Part shown: piece after piece, positions 43,747-56,200 of the stretch
Position numbering within the stretch: position 1 is the first letter of the stretch
How the letters are laid out: each line of letters starts with the position of its first letter
Assembly: GCF_949987515.2 (NCBI RefSeq)
Contig: NC_082698.1
Location: forward strand, 6,832,955-6,896,954
Length of the DNA stretch: 64,000 bases
Source: Delphinus delphis
Taxonomy: Eukaryota; Chordata; Mammalia; Artiodactyla; Delphinidae
Reading direction: 5' to 3'
The notes under the pieces: generated by a model
What the model saw: only the letters and a program-made list of their open reading frames with translations
Told to the model about the DNA's origin: nothing
Database searches by the model: none
Translations under genes and position numbers: made by a program

Positions 43747-44690
43747 TTATAAATGTGATATATACATAATGTTTATATCACATTATATGTATGATGTATA
43801 CACGTATATATATATATGCACACATATGTGCATTTGCAAAAGTTTTGTAAAGAAAGCATGAAGAAGAAAGAAGAATACCACCAATTTCCCCACTCAGCAG
43901 TGAAGACATACATTTCACTTCCATTGTTATCATATTAAAGATTTCCTTCCAGTCTTTTCTCTGTATATTTTAACACAAAATTGGGATCATACAATATACA
44001 GAGTTTTGAACCCTCCTTTTTTAAACTGGGCATTGAGTCATAGGTATTTGCCTTTCATTAAATATTTTTCAAATTTGATTCTTAATAACTACATGAAAGA
44101 CCAGCATGTGAAAATAACATGATTTAACTGTTTTCCTATTTTAGAAAGTTAGATTATTTCCCAATTTTCAGCACTATGAATGCGCAACGATAAACCTTCT
44201 TTACATAAATTTTGGTGCACAGCAGTAATATGCCCTTCCATTTTTACCCTGGTTATGAATCAGATGACTCTGAGAAGGCATTACCACACATTATTTTTTG
44301 CAGTTTCATCTTTAAGAACGATTCTCAATCCTTCATGCAGCAGATCCTCAGATTGCCTATCAGAAAGAAACCTGCCGTTAAAAAGATGTGCTCGCCTGAG
44401 CAGCCCCCTCACTGATTTATTCCCTGCATTTCCTTTTCATGGTTTTTAATTAAATTTTCAACATGAGGTTGAATTAGAACCCTATCTAGAAAACCAAAAC
44501 TTTTAACAGAATGTTTAAGGCATCTAAATCACCTTGGTGAATTTCTGTGATCACCTGGAACTAGTTGAAACAGAACATCCTTTTTACAGATGAACAAGGC
44601 TGAAGAGTGTTCTCTGTCCCCATCCTAAGGAATATTGCTCATTGGCACATCACCCCATGCAGCCTAGGGAAAGATACTGCCTCGGCAGCC
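43747..44690. other. host AT-rich DNA with TA/TG run
   Basis: A TATA/TACA dinucleotide stretch lies at about 43755-43830. The rest shows L1-like wording (43980-44180, TTTGAACCCTCC to AATTTTCAGCAC) too weak to call firmly. No gene. Confidence 0.45.
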
Positions 44691-44698
44691 AAGGGAGT

Positions 44699-44724
44699 GA
44701 CACACACACACACACACACTCACA

Positions 44725-44755
<31 letters not shown>

Positions 44756-44797
44756 CCACACACACACACACACACCACACACGCACACACACACACC
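44699..44797 (+). repeat. (CA)n microsatellite, compound
   Basis: About 99 bp of CACACA is broken by CACCACAC and one GCAC interruption. It makes spurious His/Thr or Val/Cys frames on either strand. Confidence 0.97.
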
Positions 44798-45423
44798 CTG
44801 GTAAAAGTCCCCAGGATTCAGAACCTGGTGTGAGGAGCGGGGCAGCTCCACAGAGCAGAAGCAGGTGCGAAGTGCACTGGCAAAGATTTTGCTGTTTGCT
44901 TTGGTTTGGGGTTTGGATTTGGGTTTTGGCCTTTCCCATTCACCTCATTCCCTGCAGGGCACAGCTGGGTCCCAACAGAGTTGCAAAGAAAACAGAGGAA
45001 TTCCTGCTACTCCACTGCCTGTTTATACTCAGATTCCCACCACATGCTGAGAGACTCACACATTCTCTCCAGTCACTTCTGTTTAAGGGACAGTTTTACA
45101 CCTGGGGTCCTTCTGGTCCTTGAACCAGAGTCAGTAGCAGCAAGATCACAGCCTCACTGGGAGGGAGAAAGGCGAGGCCTGGGGGTCCCTGAGCCATACG
45201 TTTGCCTCTGGCAGTTTCCAGGGTTCATAGGCTTTTGTCCCCACAGACCACCTGCCCTTTGGTATCCTCTTACCTGCGTGGTTCCAAAACTGAGCTTGCT
45301 CTGAGGACCTCAAATCACTATTCCTAGAAAAATGGTACAGATGAACCTATTTGCAGGGCAGGAATAGAGACACAGACGTAGAGAACAGATGTGTGGACAC
45401 CGGGAGGTGGGGGGAAGGGGTAA

Positions 45424-45680
45424 TGAATCAGGAGATTGGGATTGACATATAGACACTACCATGTGTAAGTTAGATAGCTAGTGGGAACCTGCTGTATAGC
45501 ACGGGGAGCTCAGCTTGGTGCTCTGTGGTGACCTAGATGGGTGGGATGGGGGGCAGTAGGAGGGAGGTCCAAGAGGGAGGGGATATATGTATATGTATAG
45601 CTGATTCACTTCATTGTACAGCAGAAACTAGCAGAAACTAACACAACATTGTAAAGCAACTATACCCCAATTTTTAAAAA
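45424..45680 (+). mobile_element. 5'-truncated L1 3' end (sense)
   Basis: AATCAGGAGATTGGGATTGA, CTGTATAGCACGGGGAGCTC and GTAAAGCAACTATACCCCAA are typical cetartiodactyl L1 3' UTR words, with an A-rich end. A second CA repeat (45701-45736) follows. Confidence 0.88.
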
Positions 45681-45698
45681 ATCACTATTCCAGATCCC

Positions 45699-45700
<2 letters not shown>

Positions 45701-45736
<36 letters not shown>
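45701..45736 (+). repeat. (CA)n microsatellite
   Basis: Eighteen perfect AC units. Confidence 0.95.
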
Positions 45737-45739
<3 letters not shown>

Positions 45740-45884
45740 CACATGTCCATATACTCACACACATGTTCTACATACATGCACACACCCATGCACACCCGCC
45801 CACACAGGGGCATGCATTGCGTTGTTGACACAGGACATCTATGAACCTGAACTTCTCCACCTTTAAGGAAACCTTGCCACCAAC

Positions 45885-47090
45885 CCCACTTTTTTAACAT
45901 AAGTATAGTTGATTTACAATATTATATTAGTTTCAGGTGTACCACATAGTGATTCAATATTTTTATAGATTAAACTCCATTTAAAGTTATTACAAAATAA
46001 TGACTATATTTCCCTGTGCTGTACAATATATCCTTGTTGCTTATCTGATTTATACGTAGTAGTTTACATCTCTTAATCCCATACTCCTCTCTTTCCCCTC
46101 CCTCCTTCCCTCTCCCCACTGGTGACCACTAGTTTGTTCTCTATATCTGCGTCTGTTTCTGTATTGTTATATACATTCATTTGTTTGTGGTTTTTTTTTT
46201 TAGGTTCCACATATAAGTGATAACATAGAGTATTTATATAGTCTTTCTCTGTCTGACTTAGCATAATAATACCCTCTAAGCATAATACTAATTAATAATA
46301 CCCATGAAGCATAATACCCTCTAGGTCCATCCATGTTGTTACAAATGGCAGAATTTCACTCTTCTTATGGCTGAGTAATATTCCATTGTGTATATGTTAT
46401 ATATGTGTATATATATATTATATATATATATGTCATATCTTCTTTATCCATTCATCTGTTGATGGATACTTAGGTTGCTTCCATATCTTGGCAATTGTAA
46501 ATAATACTGCTATGAACATTGGTGTGCATGTATTCTTTCAAATTAGTGTTTCATTTTCTTCAGTTATATACCCAGGAGTGGAATTGCTGGATTATATAGT
46601 AGTTCTATATTTAGTTTTTTGAGGAACCTCCATACTGTTTTCATAATGGCTGCACAAATTCACAATCCCATCAGCAGTGTTGGAGGGCTCCCTTTTCTCC
46701 ACATCCTTGCCAACATTTGTTATTTATAGACTCTTTGATGATAGCCATTCTGACTGGTGTGAGGTGATATCTCATTGTGGTTTTGATTTGCATTTCTCTG
46801 ATGATTAGTGATGTTGAGCATATTTTCATGTACCTGTTGCACATCTGTATGTCTTCTTTGGAAAAATATCTATTCAGGTCTTCTGCCTATTTTTTTTTCA
46901 CTGGGTTGTTTGTTTTCTTTGATATTGAGTTGTATGAGCTGTTTATATATTTTGGATATTAAGCCCTTATCAGTCATATCATTTGCAAATATTTTCTCCC
47001 ATTCAGTTGTTGTCTTTCCGTTTTGTTGATGGTTTCCTTTGCTGTGCAACAGCTTTTAAGTTAAATTAAGTTTCATTTGTTTATTCCACC
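45885..47090 (-). mobile_element. L1 3' fragment (antisense)
   Basis: AGTTGATTTACAATATTATA, CCCTGTGCTGTACAATATAT and TGGCTGAGTAATATTCCATT are followed by GGAATTGCTGGATTATATAG. On the minus strand this is ORF2 end plus 3' UTR, about 1.2 kb, 5'-truncated. A local duplication of AGCATAATACCCTCTA at 46262-46325 and a TATA run at 46390-46432 are internal oddities. Confidence 0.88.
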
Positions 47091-48929
47091 AACACCAGTT
47101 TTAAGAGGTTTTATGATTAGGGGATGAGCGAGGTGTATTTCTTCTGAGTAAGTACAGGTTTTTCACCTGTCAAGCTCAGGATCCCCCACCAGCCCTTACC
47201 CTGGACATTATTATCCTCACTATTGGCCTCTGTGTTTTGGGACCAGATTAAAAACTGGTGTGAATAACAGCTGACATTTGGTGAGGACTTCTATTTCCCA
47301 GATGCTGGGCTGATCAGTATTATCTGATTTAATTTTTACCCTGCCCCCCAAACACTAAGATATAGATATTATCATGATCCGCATTTGACAGCTGAAGACA
47401 CTGAGGTATTGAGAAGTCAAGATGCTCAAGGTTGCACAACAAGAAAAGTGGTAGAGTTGGGATAAAAACTCAGATAAGAGCTTGCAACCACTGTGTTTTT
47501 TCACATTAACGTCTGTTAGGTTTGTGTCCAGCCTCCATTTACTCTTTTCTCAGTAACTTCACGCAGTTCCCTTCTGGGGAATGTCACCCCCAGTCCATGC
47601 ACTTCTGGTGGCCTTATCCACGCTCCTGGCTCTGAGAGGAGCACATAACCTAGATGTAAGGCAACTAGCGCACATTTTCCCCTGGGTCTAGGGTTGCTTT
47701 GGATATGGGCATGCAGCCCAGTCAGAGCCAAGAGGGTGCATGGGGGTTTCCTCTAGGCTGCTATGTCCCCACTGGGCTTGAGTGGAGAAGCACCAAGTCC
47801 AGGAAGCTGCTGTTGGCCATCTTGGGACCCTGGGGACAAAGCTGACCTGGGAAATAGTGGAGGAGCTAAGAAGAAGAGGTAACCCAAGTCCTGGTCATAT
47901 ACTGAACCCCATAACAAAACCAACCCAAAGTAAGCTTTACTCCTGATTTATGTAGTCATATGCACCAATAAATTCCCTTTAAATTTTTAGCTGGTTTGAA
48001 TTGAGTTTTCTGCCCCATACTGCTTGGAGTCCTGACCGATTGGTGGGTCCTCGCAGCTCTCCTATAAACCACCTGTGTGATGTCACTTGGGAACTTACCT
48101 GCCTTCCTGGGGACAAGGTTTCCTCCCCGCAAAGTGGGGTGAGAGCACATTGTCCTTGGTAGGTCCTGGCAGGAGTGAAACCGGGAAGCAAGACAGAGCA
48201 GAGGCTGGTTTTTCTCCATCTAGAACAAAACTTCATGAATTCCTTGGGTTGACCTTAATTCTTTTTATTATAATATTACTCAGATATGTGCAAACATAAA
48301 TTAGGTACAATTTCCTTATGGTTATAGCTCTTATACATCTATAAAAACCAAAGCAAATTTAAAGATTCAATACAAACAAAACCAGGAAACTATAGAAGTC
48401 CAATTAAAAGCTTGAGTTTAACGTTGCAGATGATGTTGCTGTGCCCGAATTAAACCGCCTGACTCTCCTTGGGGTGCTCCTGGGCAGGCGGGGCTGGGGG
48501 TTCTCAAGGTCTCGACTCCTGAGTGTCTGCCTCTGATGCCCCCTCACCTCCCCCTGTCACAGTAGCTTTTCCAAGTTCACCTCCCCGGGATCCTGAACTT
48601 GCCTGGCATGTCATGACATCATCTGGGCTTCACCTGGCGAGAGGTGTTCTTTACATGTGCCGTCCTCTGTTTGCTCGTGGTTGGCCCTGACCCCAACTCC
48701 ATCCTACCCACAATTACAAGGCTGGGCACTGGGCACAGCATTTGGTTACATGGCAAGTTTCCGTAATATGTTGACGTGGGTTTTAGGAGAGTATTGTCAG
48801 AATAAAAGAACAAAAACTTTAACTTATCGTTGAGACTTAGAAGAATCCCAAGAATATGACCTTTAACCCCAGTTTGAGAAACACTGGGATAGTGGTAAAG
48901 AAGACGGAGCTTGAGAGACCGGTTTGCTC
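47091..48929. other. host non-coding DNA with a MIR
   Basis: About 47330-47490 is MIR-like (ATCCGCATTTGACAGCTGAA, AAGGTTGCACAACAAGAAAA). No gene, RNA gene or other clear repeat was seen. Confidence 0.5.
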
Positions 48930-49078
48930 ATGGCCACTTAAGGCTATTGGACTTCGGGCAAGTTACTGACCTTTCTAATTTCTAAGCCTCAGTTTTTCTG
49001 TCTATAAATTGGGAGTAATAAAAGTATCTGCCTCGTAAAGTTGATGAGTCTTATGAAATGAGTTAATGAATTAGAGCT
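48930..49078 (-). repeat. MIR SINE fragment
   Basis: GGGCAAGTTACTGACCTTTC, GCCTCAGTTTTTCTGTCTAT and GGGAGTAATAAAAGTATCTG read as MIR in reverse. Confidence 0.72.
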
Positions 49079-49079
49079 C

Positions 49080-49560
49080 TGTACTGGGTTGACTAGTGTC
49101 CCCCTAAAATTCAGGCCCACCCAGAACCTGTGCATGTGACTTTGTTTGGAAATAAGGTCTTTGCAGACATAACAGTTACAATGAGGTTGTGCTGTATAAC
49201 GGTGGGCCCTATTCCAATGCCTGGTGCCCTTATAGGAAGTGAGAAATTTGGACACAGAGCCACAGAGAAAGACAGAGAGAGAGAGAGAGAGAGAACACCT
49301 GTGATGACAGAAGCAAAGATTTGAATGATGCTTCTACAATCCAAAAAAAGCCAGGGATTGCCGGCAACCCCAAGAAGCTAAAATAGAGGCATGGAAGAGA
49401 TTCTCCCTCAGAGCCACCGAAAAGGATGCAACCCTGCTAACACCTTCATTTTGCACTTCCGCCTCTGGAACTGTGAGACCGTAAACTTACGCTGTTTTAA
49501 GCTACCCAGTTTGTGGCACTTTGTTACAGCAGCATCAGGAAACTAATATACGCACAACAC
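49080..49560 (+). repeat. ancient LTR-type interspersed repeat
   Basis: It belongs to the same family as 42607-42990: GGTTGACTAGTGTCCCCCTA start, AAGGTCTTTGCAGACATAAC, CTCTGGAACTGTGAGACCGT and GTTACAGCAGCATCAGGAAA end. A (GA)n run (49272-49294) lies inside. Confidence 0.7.
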
Positions 49561-50133
49561 AGTGCTTGACATATACAGTAAACAATATATGATGGCTTTT
49601 TATTAGCAGATGAGACTTTGAGGCACTTAAAGAAGTACAAGATGGTCTACAAATGCAAGTTTCTATTCTCATTTCCCCTTCAATTTCAGCACACGGGTTT
49701 AACAATGTGAAGTTTGTATCATCATCATCATCATCATTCAGTACAGTGTCACACTTTTCAGTTTACACAGCTTTTTCCTACAGATTTCTTCAGTTAATTC
49801 TCACAGTGACACTATGGAGTAGATAAAACTAACAATTTTTGCACATTGGCCAAGGAATCTTTTAGAGCTAATTGGCTAAATGCAATGTGGTTTCCCAGAT
49901 TAGATCCTGGAAGAGAAAGAGGATGTTAGTGGGAAAACCGGCAAAATTCAATTACAGTCTGTGACTTAGTTTATAGTACTGCACCAGTGATAGTTTCTTA
50001 ATTTTGACAAATGCAGCATGTTTATGTAAGATGTTGTCAATTTATGGAATCTGGATGAATGGTACATAGAAACTCTCTATCTTTGCAACTTTTCTTTAAA
50101 TCTCAAATTACACAGAATACAAAGTTGACTTTT
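49561..50133. other. host non-coding DNA
   Basis: A short (ATC)n run is at about 49719-49737. Nothing else was recognised. Confidence 0.45.
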
Positions 50134-50148
50134 AAAAAGTGAATTGGA

Positions 50149-50344
50149 GGGCTTCCCTGGTGACGCAGTGGTTGAGAGTCCGCCTGCCGATGCAGAGGAC
50201 ACGGGTTCGTGCCCCGGTCCAGGAAGATCTCACATGCCGCGGGCGGCTGGGCCCGTGAGCCATGGCCGCTGAGCCTGCGCGTCCGGAGCCTGTGCTCCGC
50301 AGCGGGAGAGGCCATGGCAGTGAGAGGCCCACGTACCGAAAAAA
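50149..50344 (+). mobile_element. CHR-type SINE (short form)
   Basis: The head is GGGCTTCCCTGGTGACGCAG and the body matches the SINE at 40543. A perfect 15-bp duplication AAAAAGTGAATTGGA (50134-50148, 50345-50359) indicates a recent insertion. Confidence 0.95.
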
Positions 50345-50359
50345 AAAAAGTGAATTGGA

Positions 50360-50763
50360 AATACTCTCCAGCTGATTTGAATATTTTGCTGGACCATCAC
50401 TGAGCAACCCTGCCAGATGAAAAATATCTGACATATGGGGAGTTGTAACCACCCTCATCCATATTTTTTCTTTTAAAAACTATAATTATTTTCCCACTAT
50501 TATTAAAACTCCATATAGGAAATTTGGAAGATATATAAAATTGAAAGGAGAAAAGAAATCTCACCATGATCTCACCACTGAAAGACACCCACCACAAGCG
50601 TTTTGGTCTATCTCCTCACCATTTTTTGGTTTGGGCATTAGGTACATGTAAGCATCCTGGTCACACCTCCCACCCCATGCCCACCTGAGCAGCTGGACAT
50701 TGTTAGAGAGAAGCTCACAGTCATGCTGGCGGTGGGGGAGACTTCAAAACCCTCAGCCATAAA
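50360..50763. other. host non-coding DNA
   Basis: Nothing was recognised. Confidence 0.4.
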
Positions 50764-51556
50764 TTTTTTTTTATATTGCAGTAAATTTGATTTACAATGT
50801 TGTGTTAGTTTCAGGTGTACAGCAAAGTGATTTAGTTATACATATACATATATCCATTCTTTTTCAGATTCTTTTCCCATATAGGCTATTACAGAGTATT
50901 GAATAGAGTTCCTTGTGCTATATAGTAGGTCCTTATTGATTATCTATTATATATATAGTAGTGTATATATGTTAACCCAAACCTCCTAATTTATCCCTCC
51001 CCCTGACCTTTCACCTTGGTAACCATAAGTTTGTTTTCTAAGTCTGTGAGTCTATTTCTCTTTTGTAAGTAAGTTTATTTGTGTCATTTTTTTAGATTCC
51101 ACATATAAGCAATATCATATGATATTTGTCTTTCTCTGACTTACTTCACTCAGTATGACAATCTCTAGGTCCATCCATGTTGCTGCAAATGGCACTATTT
51201 CATTCCTTTTTATGGCCGAGTAATATTCCACTGTATATATGTACCACATCTTCTTTATCCATTTATCTGTTGGTAGATATTTAGGTTGCTTCCATGTCTT
51301 GGCTATTGTAAACAGTGCTGCAATGAACATTGGGGTGCATGTAACTTTTCAAAGTATGTTTTTCTCTGGATATATGCCCAGGAGTGGGACTGCAGGATCA
51401 TATGGTAGCTCTATTTGTAGTTTTTTAAGGAGCCTCCATAGTGTCTGCACCAATTCACATTCCCACCAGCAGTGCAGGAGGTTCCCTTTTCTCCACACCA
51501 TCTCCAGCATTTATTGTTTATAGGCTTTTTGATGATGGCCATTCTCACCAGAGTGT
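50764..51556 (-). mobile_element. L1 3' fragment (antisense)
   Basis: TTGATTTACAATGTTGTGTT, AGGTGTACAGCAAAGTGATT, then CGAGTAATATTCCACTGTAT and TGGGACTGCAGGATCATATG. The minus strand holds the ORF2 end (including [10 protein letters not shown] wording at about 51150) and the 3' UTR. It is truncated at about 51556. Confidence 0.9.
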
Positions 51557-52329
51557 AAAACTCACAGTGACGAATCCTAATGGACACCCAACGTGTCCCT
51601 GCTTCATAACTTCTTCCTTCTGAAATCACTTACACACACACACACACACAGCTCTCCTGTCTTACCTGGTAACTATTCTTAGTTGGGGAAATAGGAGCAG
51701 TGAGAGTCATGGCCCCATCTTCCCATGACCAGCACCACCAACCCAGTGGCCCCTGCCCCCCACCATGTGCATCCAGGCCGGTCCTTCTCCTACCTGAGCA
51801 CCCTCTCAGTGACTCGCTTCTCCTCTCCTGAATCATCGGCGTCTCCCTCCTCACTCCCAACAGCATAAAAGAGCTCCACTAGTGCTTATCTTGGCAGGGA
51901 AAAGGCTTCCCAGGGCCCTGCATCACCTCTACCTATTACCCTGTTCTCTACTCCCATCTCATCAGAACTCCTTGGAAGAACTGACTGCAGTCTCTGTCCC
52001 CATGTCCTTGACCTGCTCCAGCCAGGCTTCTGATTTGGTGTCAGGGAGATACATGTCTCTTACTGGTGTCCTCAACTGTCTCCGTGTTGTGAAAACGTGC
52101 TCTTCTCTGTTCCCACCCCTCTGACCCCTTGCTGCATGGCCCTCAGCTGAGTGTTCCATCCCCCACCTGGGGTCCCACATACCACCCTCTCCTGTGGTTC
52201 CTTCTATCTTCATCTCAGCCTCCTGGCTGACTCCCCTACTAATAAGGCCTCAGAACATGGCCCTGCTTTCCTTTCCAACCTTCACTCATAAATGTCCCCC
52301 TGGCCACTGTGCCCTCTGTCTATTCCTCA
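51557..52329. other. host non-coding DNA with a short CA run
   Basis: (CA)n at 51630-51650. The rest is GC-moderate with overlapping short frames and no gene evidence. Confidence 0.45.
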
Positions 52330-52708
52330 AATGATCCACCCTTGTTCCCACCTCAGGACCTTTGCACTGGCTCTTTCCTCTGCCTGGAGTGCTTGTCCTA
52401 TTGGTATTGTCAGGTGTGTTTCCGGATTGTAATTCAGACCTCAGCTCAGATATCCCATCCACAGAGAGGCTTTCCCTGATGGCTCCAGTCCTTTCTCTCT
52501 GTGCAGCTCTCTCACCACCTGGCATTTCTCTTGTTTGTTTATTTGCTGGCTTATTTTAGATCTCTACCCATTCCCCCCTACGCTGGTGTGAAGTTTCTTC
52601 CACTAGAGCTTGGAGACCACATGCCTTGTGCAAGGCTCTACTTCCAAGCCTGTAACAATGCCTGGTACATGGCACGTGCTCAAGAGATGTTTGTTGAATA
52701 AATGGATT
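52330..52708 (+). repeat. L2 LINE 3' end
   Basis: CTCAGGACCTTTGCACTGGC, TTTCCTCTGCCTGGAGTGCT, CCACAGAGAGGCTTTCCCTG, AATGCCTGGTACATGGCACG and a final TTTGTTGAATAAATGG follow the L2 3' end in order. Confidence 0.85.
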
Positions 52709-53031
52709 AGGGGTGAGTCTATAATTCTGCATTCTGTTTTTTTCCTGCCTGCATGTGAAACTGTAGCACTTCTACTCTTTCAGATACTGTTTCCAATGGC
52801 TGCACTATAATCTACATAGTTGAGACACTCAAATTTATTGACTCCTTTTCCTCTTTTGGACATTTATATTAATTAAAATTTTCCCTATTATAAATAACTC
52901 TTCAATGAACATATTTACATATAAATTTTTTATATATTTTGGATTATATCCTTAGGGTAGAATTCCAGAAATGAAAGTGCTCATCTAAAGGATCTTTTGC
53001 CCTTTAGAATGTGCCTCATCTATAGGGAAAA
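52709..53031. other. host DNA, weak L1-like wording
   Basis: ATTCCAGAAATGAAAGTGCT and nearby words hint at an old L1 3' piece, not enough to call. No gene. Confidence 0.35.
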
Positions 53032-53046
53032 ACCACTTTGTATTTT

Positions 53047-53244
53047 TTTTTTTGCGGTACGCGGGCCTCTCACTGCTGTGGCCCCTCCCGCCGCGGAGCA
53101 CAGGCTCCAGACGCGCAGGCCCAGCAGCCATGGCTCATGGGCCCAGCAGCTCTGCGGCATGTGGGATCCTCCCGGCCGGGGCACGAACCCGCATCCCCTG
53201 CATCGGCAGGCGGACTCCCAGCCACTGCGCCACCAGGGAAGCCC
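53047..53244 (-). mobile_element. CHR-type SINE (short form)
   Basis: On the minus strand it begins GGGCTTCCCTGGTGGCGCAG. A perfect 15-bp duplication ACCACTTTGTATTTT lies at 53032-53046 and 53245-53259. The poly-A tail is the T run from 53047. Confidence 0.95.
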
Positions 53245-53259
53245 ACCACTTTGTATTTT

Positions 53260-56200
53260 GTATAGATTCTATAATTGTTTGTTGTCAAATGACCAAAACA
53301 TATGTAAAGTATTATAATTGTGGAATTCTTTCTGCCCAACACTGTGGAAGGTGCTATGAGTAGAACTAAGGAAAGAAAAAGGCTAATCTATAAAAAGAAA
53401 GAAGGAAAAAGAAAGCGTTAAACAGAGGAATGTGGCAGAATATAGCCATGACCCGACCTAACTTGAATATGGTAGGTGCCCGCAGGGGGTCAGTGCTGGG
53501 ACTGACAGCAGCTGGCAACCTGTTGAGTCTAAGAGGGAGATGAGTGTGTCTGCTCTGTTTTTTCTGTAATACTTGTATTTCACTTTACAGTTTATTAATC
53601 AATTCCACCCCCACTTTCTTGGGTGGTCCTCAGATCTACCTAGAGACATATTTGGGGGTAGGTATTGGTGTTCTCACTTGCAGAGAGAAGCTTGGAGTGA
53701 TTTGTCCAGGTCCACAGAGCTGGACCCCAAGCCCAGAAGGTCTGACAGCAAGTCCAGGGCCGTGACCTCCCCCCACCCCCTGCAGAGTCGATGCTCCTGT
53801 TTATCCCACAGAAATGGCTGGATGGATTGTCCTGAGTTTGGAGGGTGTGTTAGAGGCTGGCTCATATAATACTGACAATGTAGCCCTTATAAGTTCACAT
53901 CAAGGTGCCTCAAAGACACAGGACAGCATCTCCCAGGGAGGCTGAAGCTCCCCATGGGCGTGTGTGGACAAAGAGTGCAGTGACCGTGGACAGAGCTGAG
54001 GAGCAGGAGCTTCCATGAGGTCGGGAGCCCTGGGGGTCCTGCCAGTGGCAGTGTTTGTGTCCAGCTGCTTCTCACACAGCCACCTCTGTGCTTCAGCCTA
54101 GTAGAGGTGGGTCAGCCTGGGGTTTGGTGAAAAGCACATGAATTCACAAGACATTAAACCTCAGAGACCATCTTGTCCTACCCATTCAATGTATAGATAA
54201 GGAAACAACCCAGAGGAGGGAATTTCCGAGGCCACACAGCAAGTTCAAAGGGAGCCCAAACAATATTTTTCTTTATTACAGCATGATGCCTCTCATCCGT
54301 AGAGGATTATTAAAGAAATGCAGCTTTATGATTTTCAAGTACTCAGAGTTACACTAGAAAAAATCACCTGTCCAAAGCTCTCAGGGAAAGAACTTTAATG
54401 AACAGATAAGTTATGTTTTCTAGACAAATGAGCATTCCCCCACCCGCCACCAAGGGCATTTGAAAGAAGTATATGTATCTTTTCTGAAATCTTTCTTTCC
54501 CTGTGGATTTTCTTAGCATGCTCTCTTCAGTAATGGATGAAGATGAGTTTCAGCCCAGTTATCGTTGAGATTATCACAAACCTCAAATGATGGGGTCTAG
54601 TGAATGAGGACGTGCTGCTCCATGAACTACTGGACGTCATTTCTAGGTCGCCTGATGGTACATAACCATGCTGGGAAACATGAGACATTTCCTGAGCTAT
54701 CAGACACTTGACCTGGGCAAGGATCGGAAGACAGGACGGTTTGATGGAATGGGAATAAGATTTTATATAATTTTCTGTGCCAATCAAATTGCCCCTGAGA
54801 TGTTTTACCCCATCTGCACATTCCATCCATGGCACGGGGTGGAGAGGGGTGTGGGCAGTGGCAGGGAAGCACCAGTCTACTTGTCCGGGAGGTGGTGGGC
54901 AGCTGAGTGTGTGGAGGCGGCGTCATGGCCTCTTCCTCTTCCCTGTCACCCTGCGGTTCTATCACTGTCCCTTCAGACCTGCTCACACGTCTTGATCAGA
55001 CCATCAGAATGGAGGCTACACATTCTTTGTTAATAATTCTTGTAAAAGGCTTTTTTAAGATACTTGCACTGATGTCACAGAACTGATTCCCCTCGGCAAT
55101 TAGATGCAGTGAATAGATAATCTTTTATGTTACATTAAAGCAATCCTTTAACAGCAAATCAGATTCCTATCTCGTCAACCTTCTCGTGATGGGAGAGGCT
55201 CAAAGAAGGCTACCATTTTTAACATATCCTCTTAAAAAAAGAGGCAGGTCAGCTGTGGGTATCTGAAGGAAACAAGGGTTTTATTTGACATTTCCCTTCT
55301 CCACTCCCAAACATACTTGTTCCTGGGCATGGGGACTCATTCTGTGCCAAAATTATTAAAATCATAATGAGATAAAGAGTGAGACTAACACTGCAAGTTG
55401 TTGGCATGGTGGGTAGGCTTTTGGCCACATATTTTCTTTTTCGTCTTCCCTCCATCCACTCAATCCAAAATGACAGCCTTGAAAATTCCCCTATGATGTT
55501 CACTGTGTTCTAAAACATGACAATGACCATAATTCAAATTTACGGCTGGGTTTGTATGTGTGTGAGTGTGTGCTTTCTACTTTTTTGAACTAGTAATGAA
55601 GTTGTAAATGCAGCATTTCTTTCATTACCTATTCATTAAAGATATGACATGAAAACAGAGTTTCCATGGAAATGGCTTTGTGGTTTCTGAGTACATAATA
55701 AGAATTTCATTGTTTACACTATAGCACAGATAACTGACGGGTGTTATTGTAGCTGGTAAAGTCTTATTTAGCTCCATGAATACATGTAAGGACAAAGGGG
55801 TGGTGTGGTCTGTCCTCCCGCACGCCTGTGTGAGAGCAGAAGCCTCACGACCGTCAGCGCGCACGCTTTAGGATGGAAAGTACGCTTCGAGCTATACCTT
55901 TCAACACACTTAAATATTGTAACATTCCAAATAAAAAGAGCCAAAATAGTTCCACTCAAGGCTCAACATGAGTCCATTTAACGTAAAGAAACGTTTTTCT
56001 CTGCTAATGTTTGGGCTATGACATGAGACTGCTGGTTCAAGTCTTGGCTTTTATCCTTACTAGCTGCTAATAATGATAAATCCCAATTAAGTGACTTAGC
56101 CTCTCTCCAAGCCTTAGTTTTCTTATCTGTAAAGTGGGGGAAATATACATACACAATACATTAGATATAATATATATGTGTATACATGTGTACACGTGTG

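Noticed and set aside
44607..44939. His/Thr-rich and Val/Cys-rich frames
   Set aside because: They are translations of the CA microsatellite.
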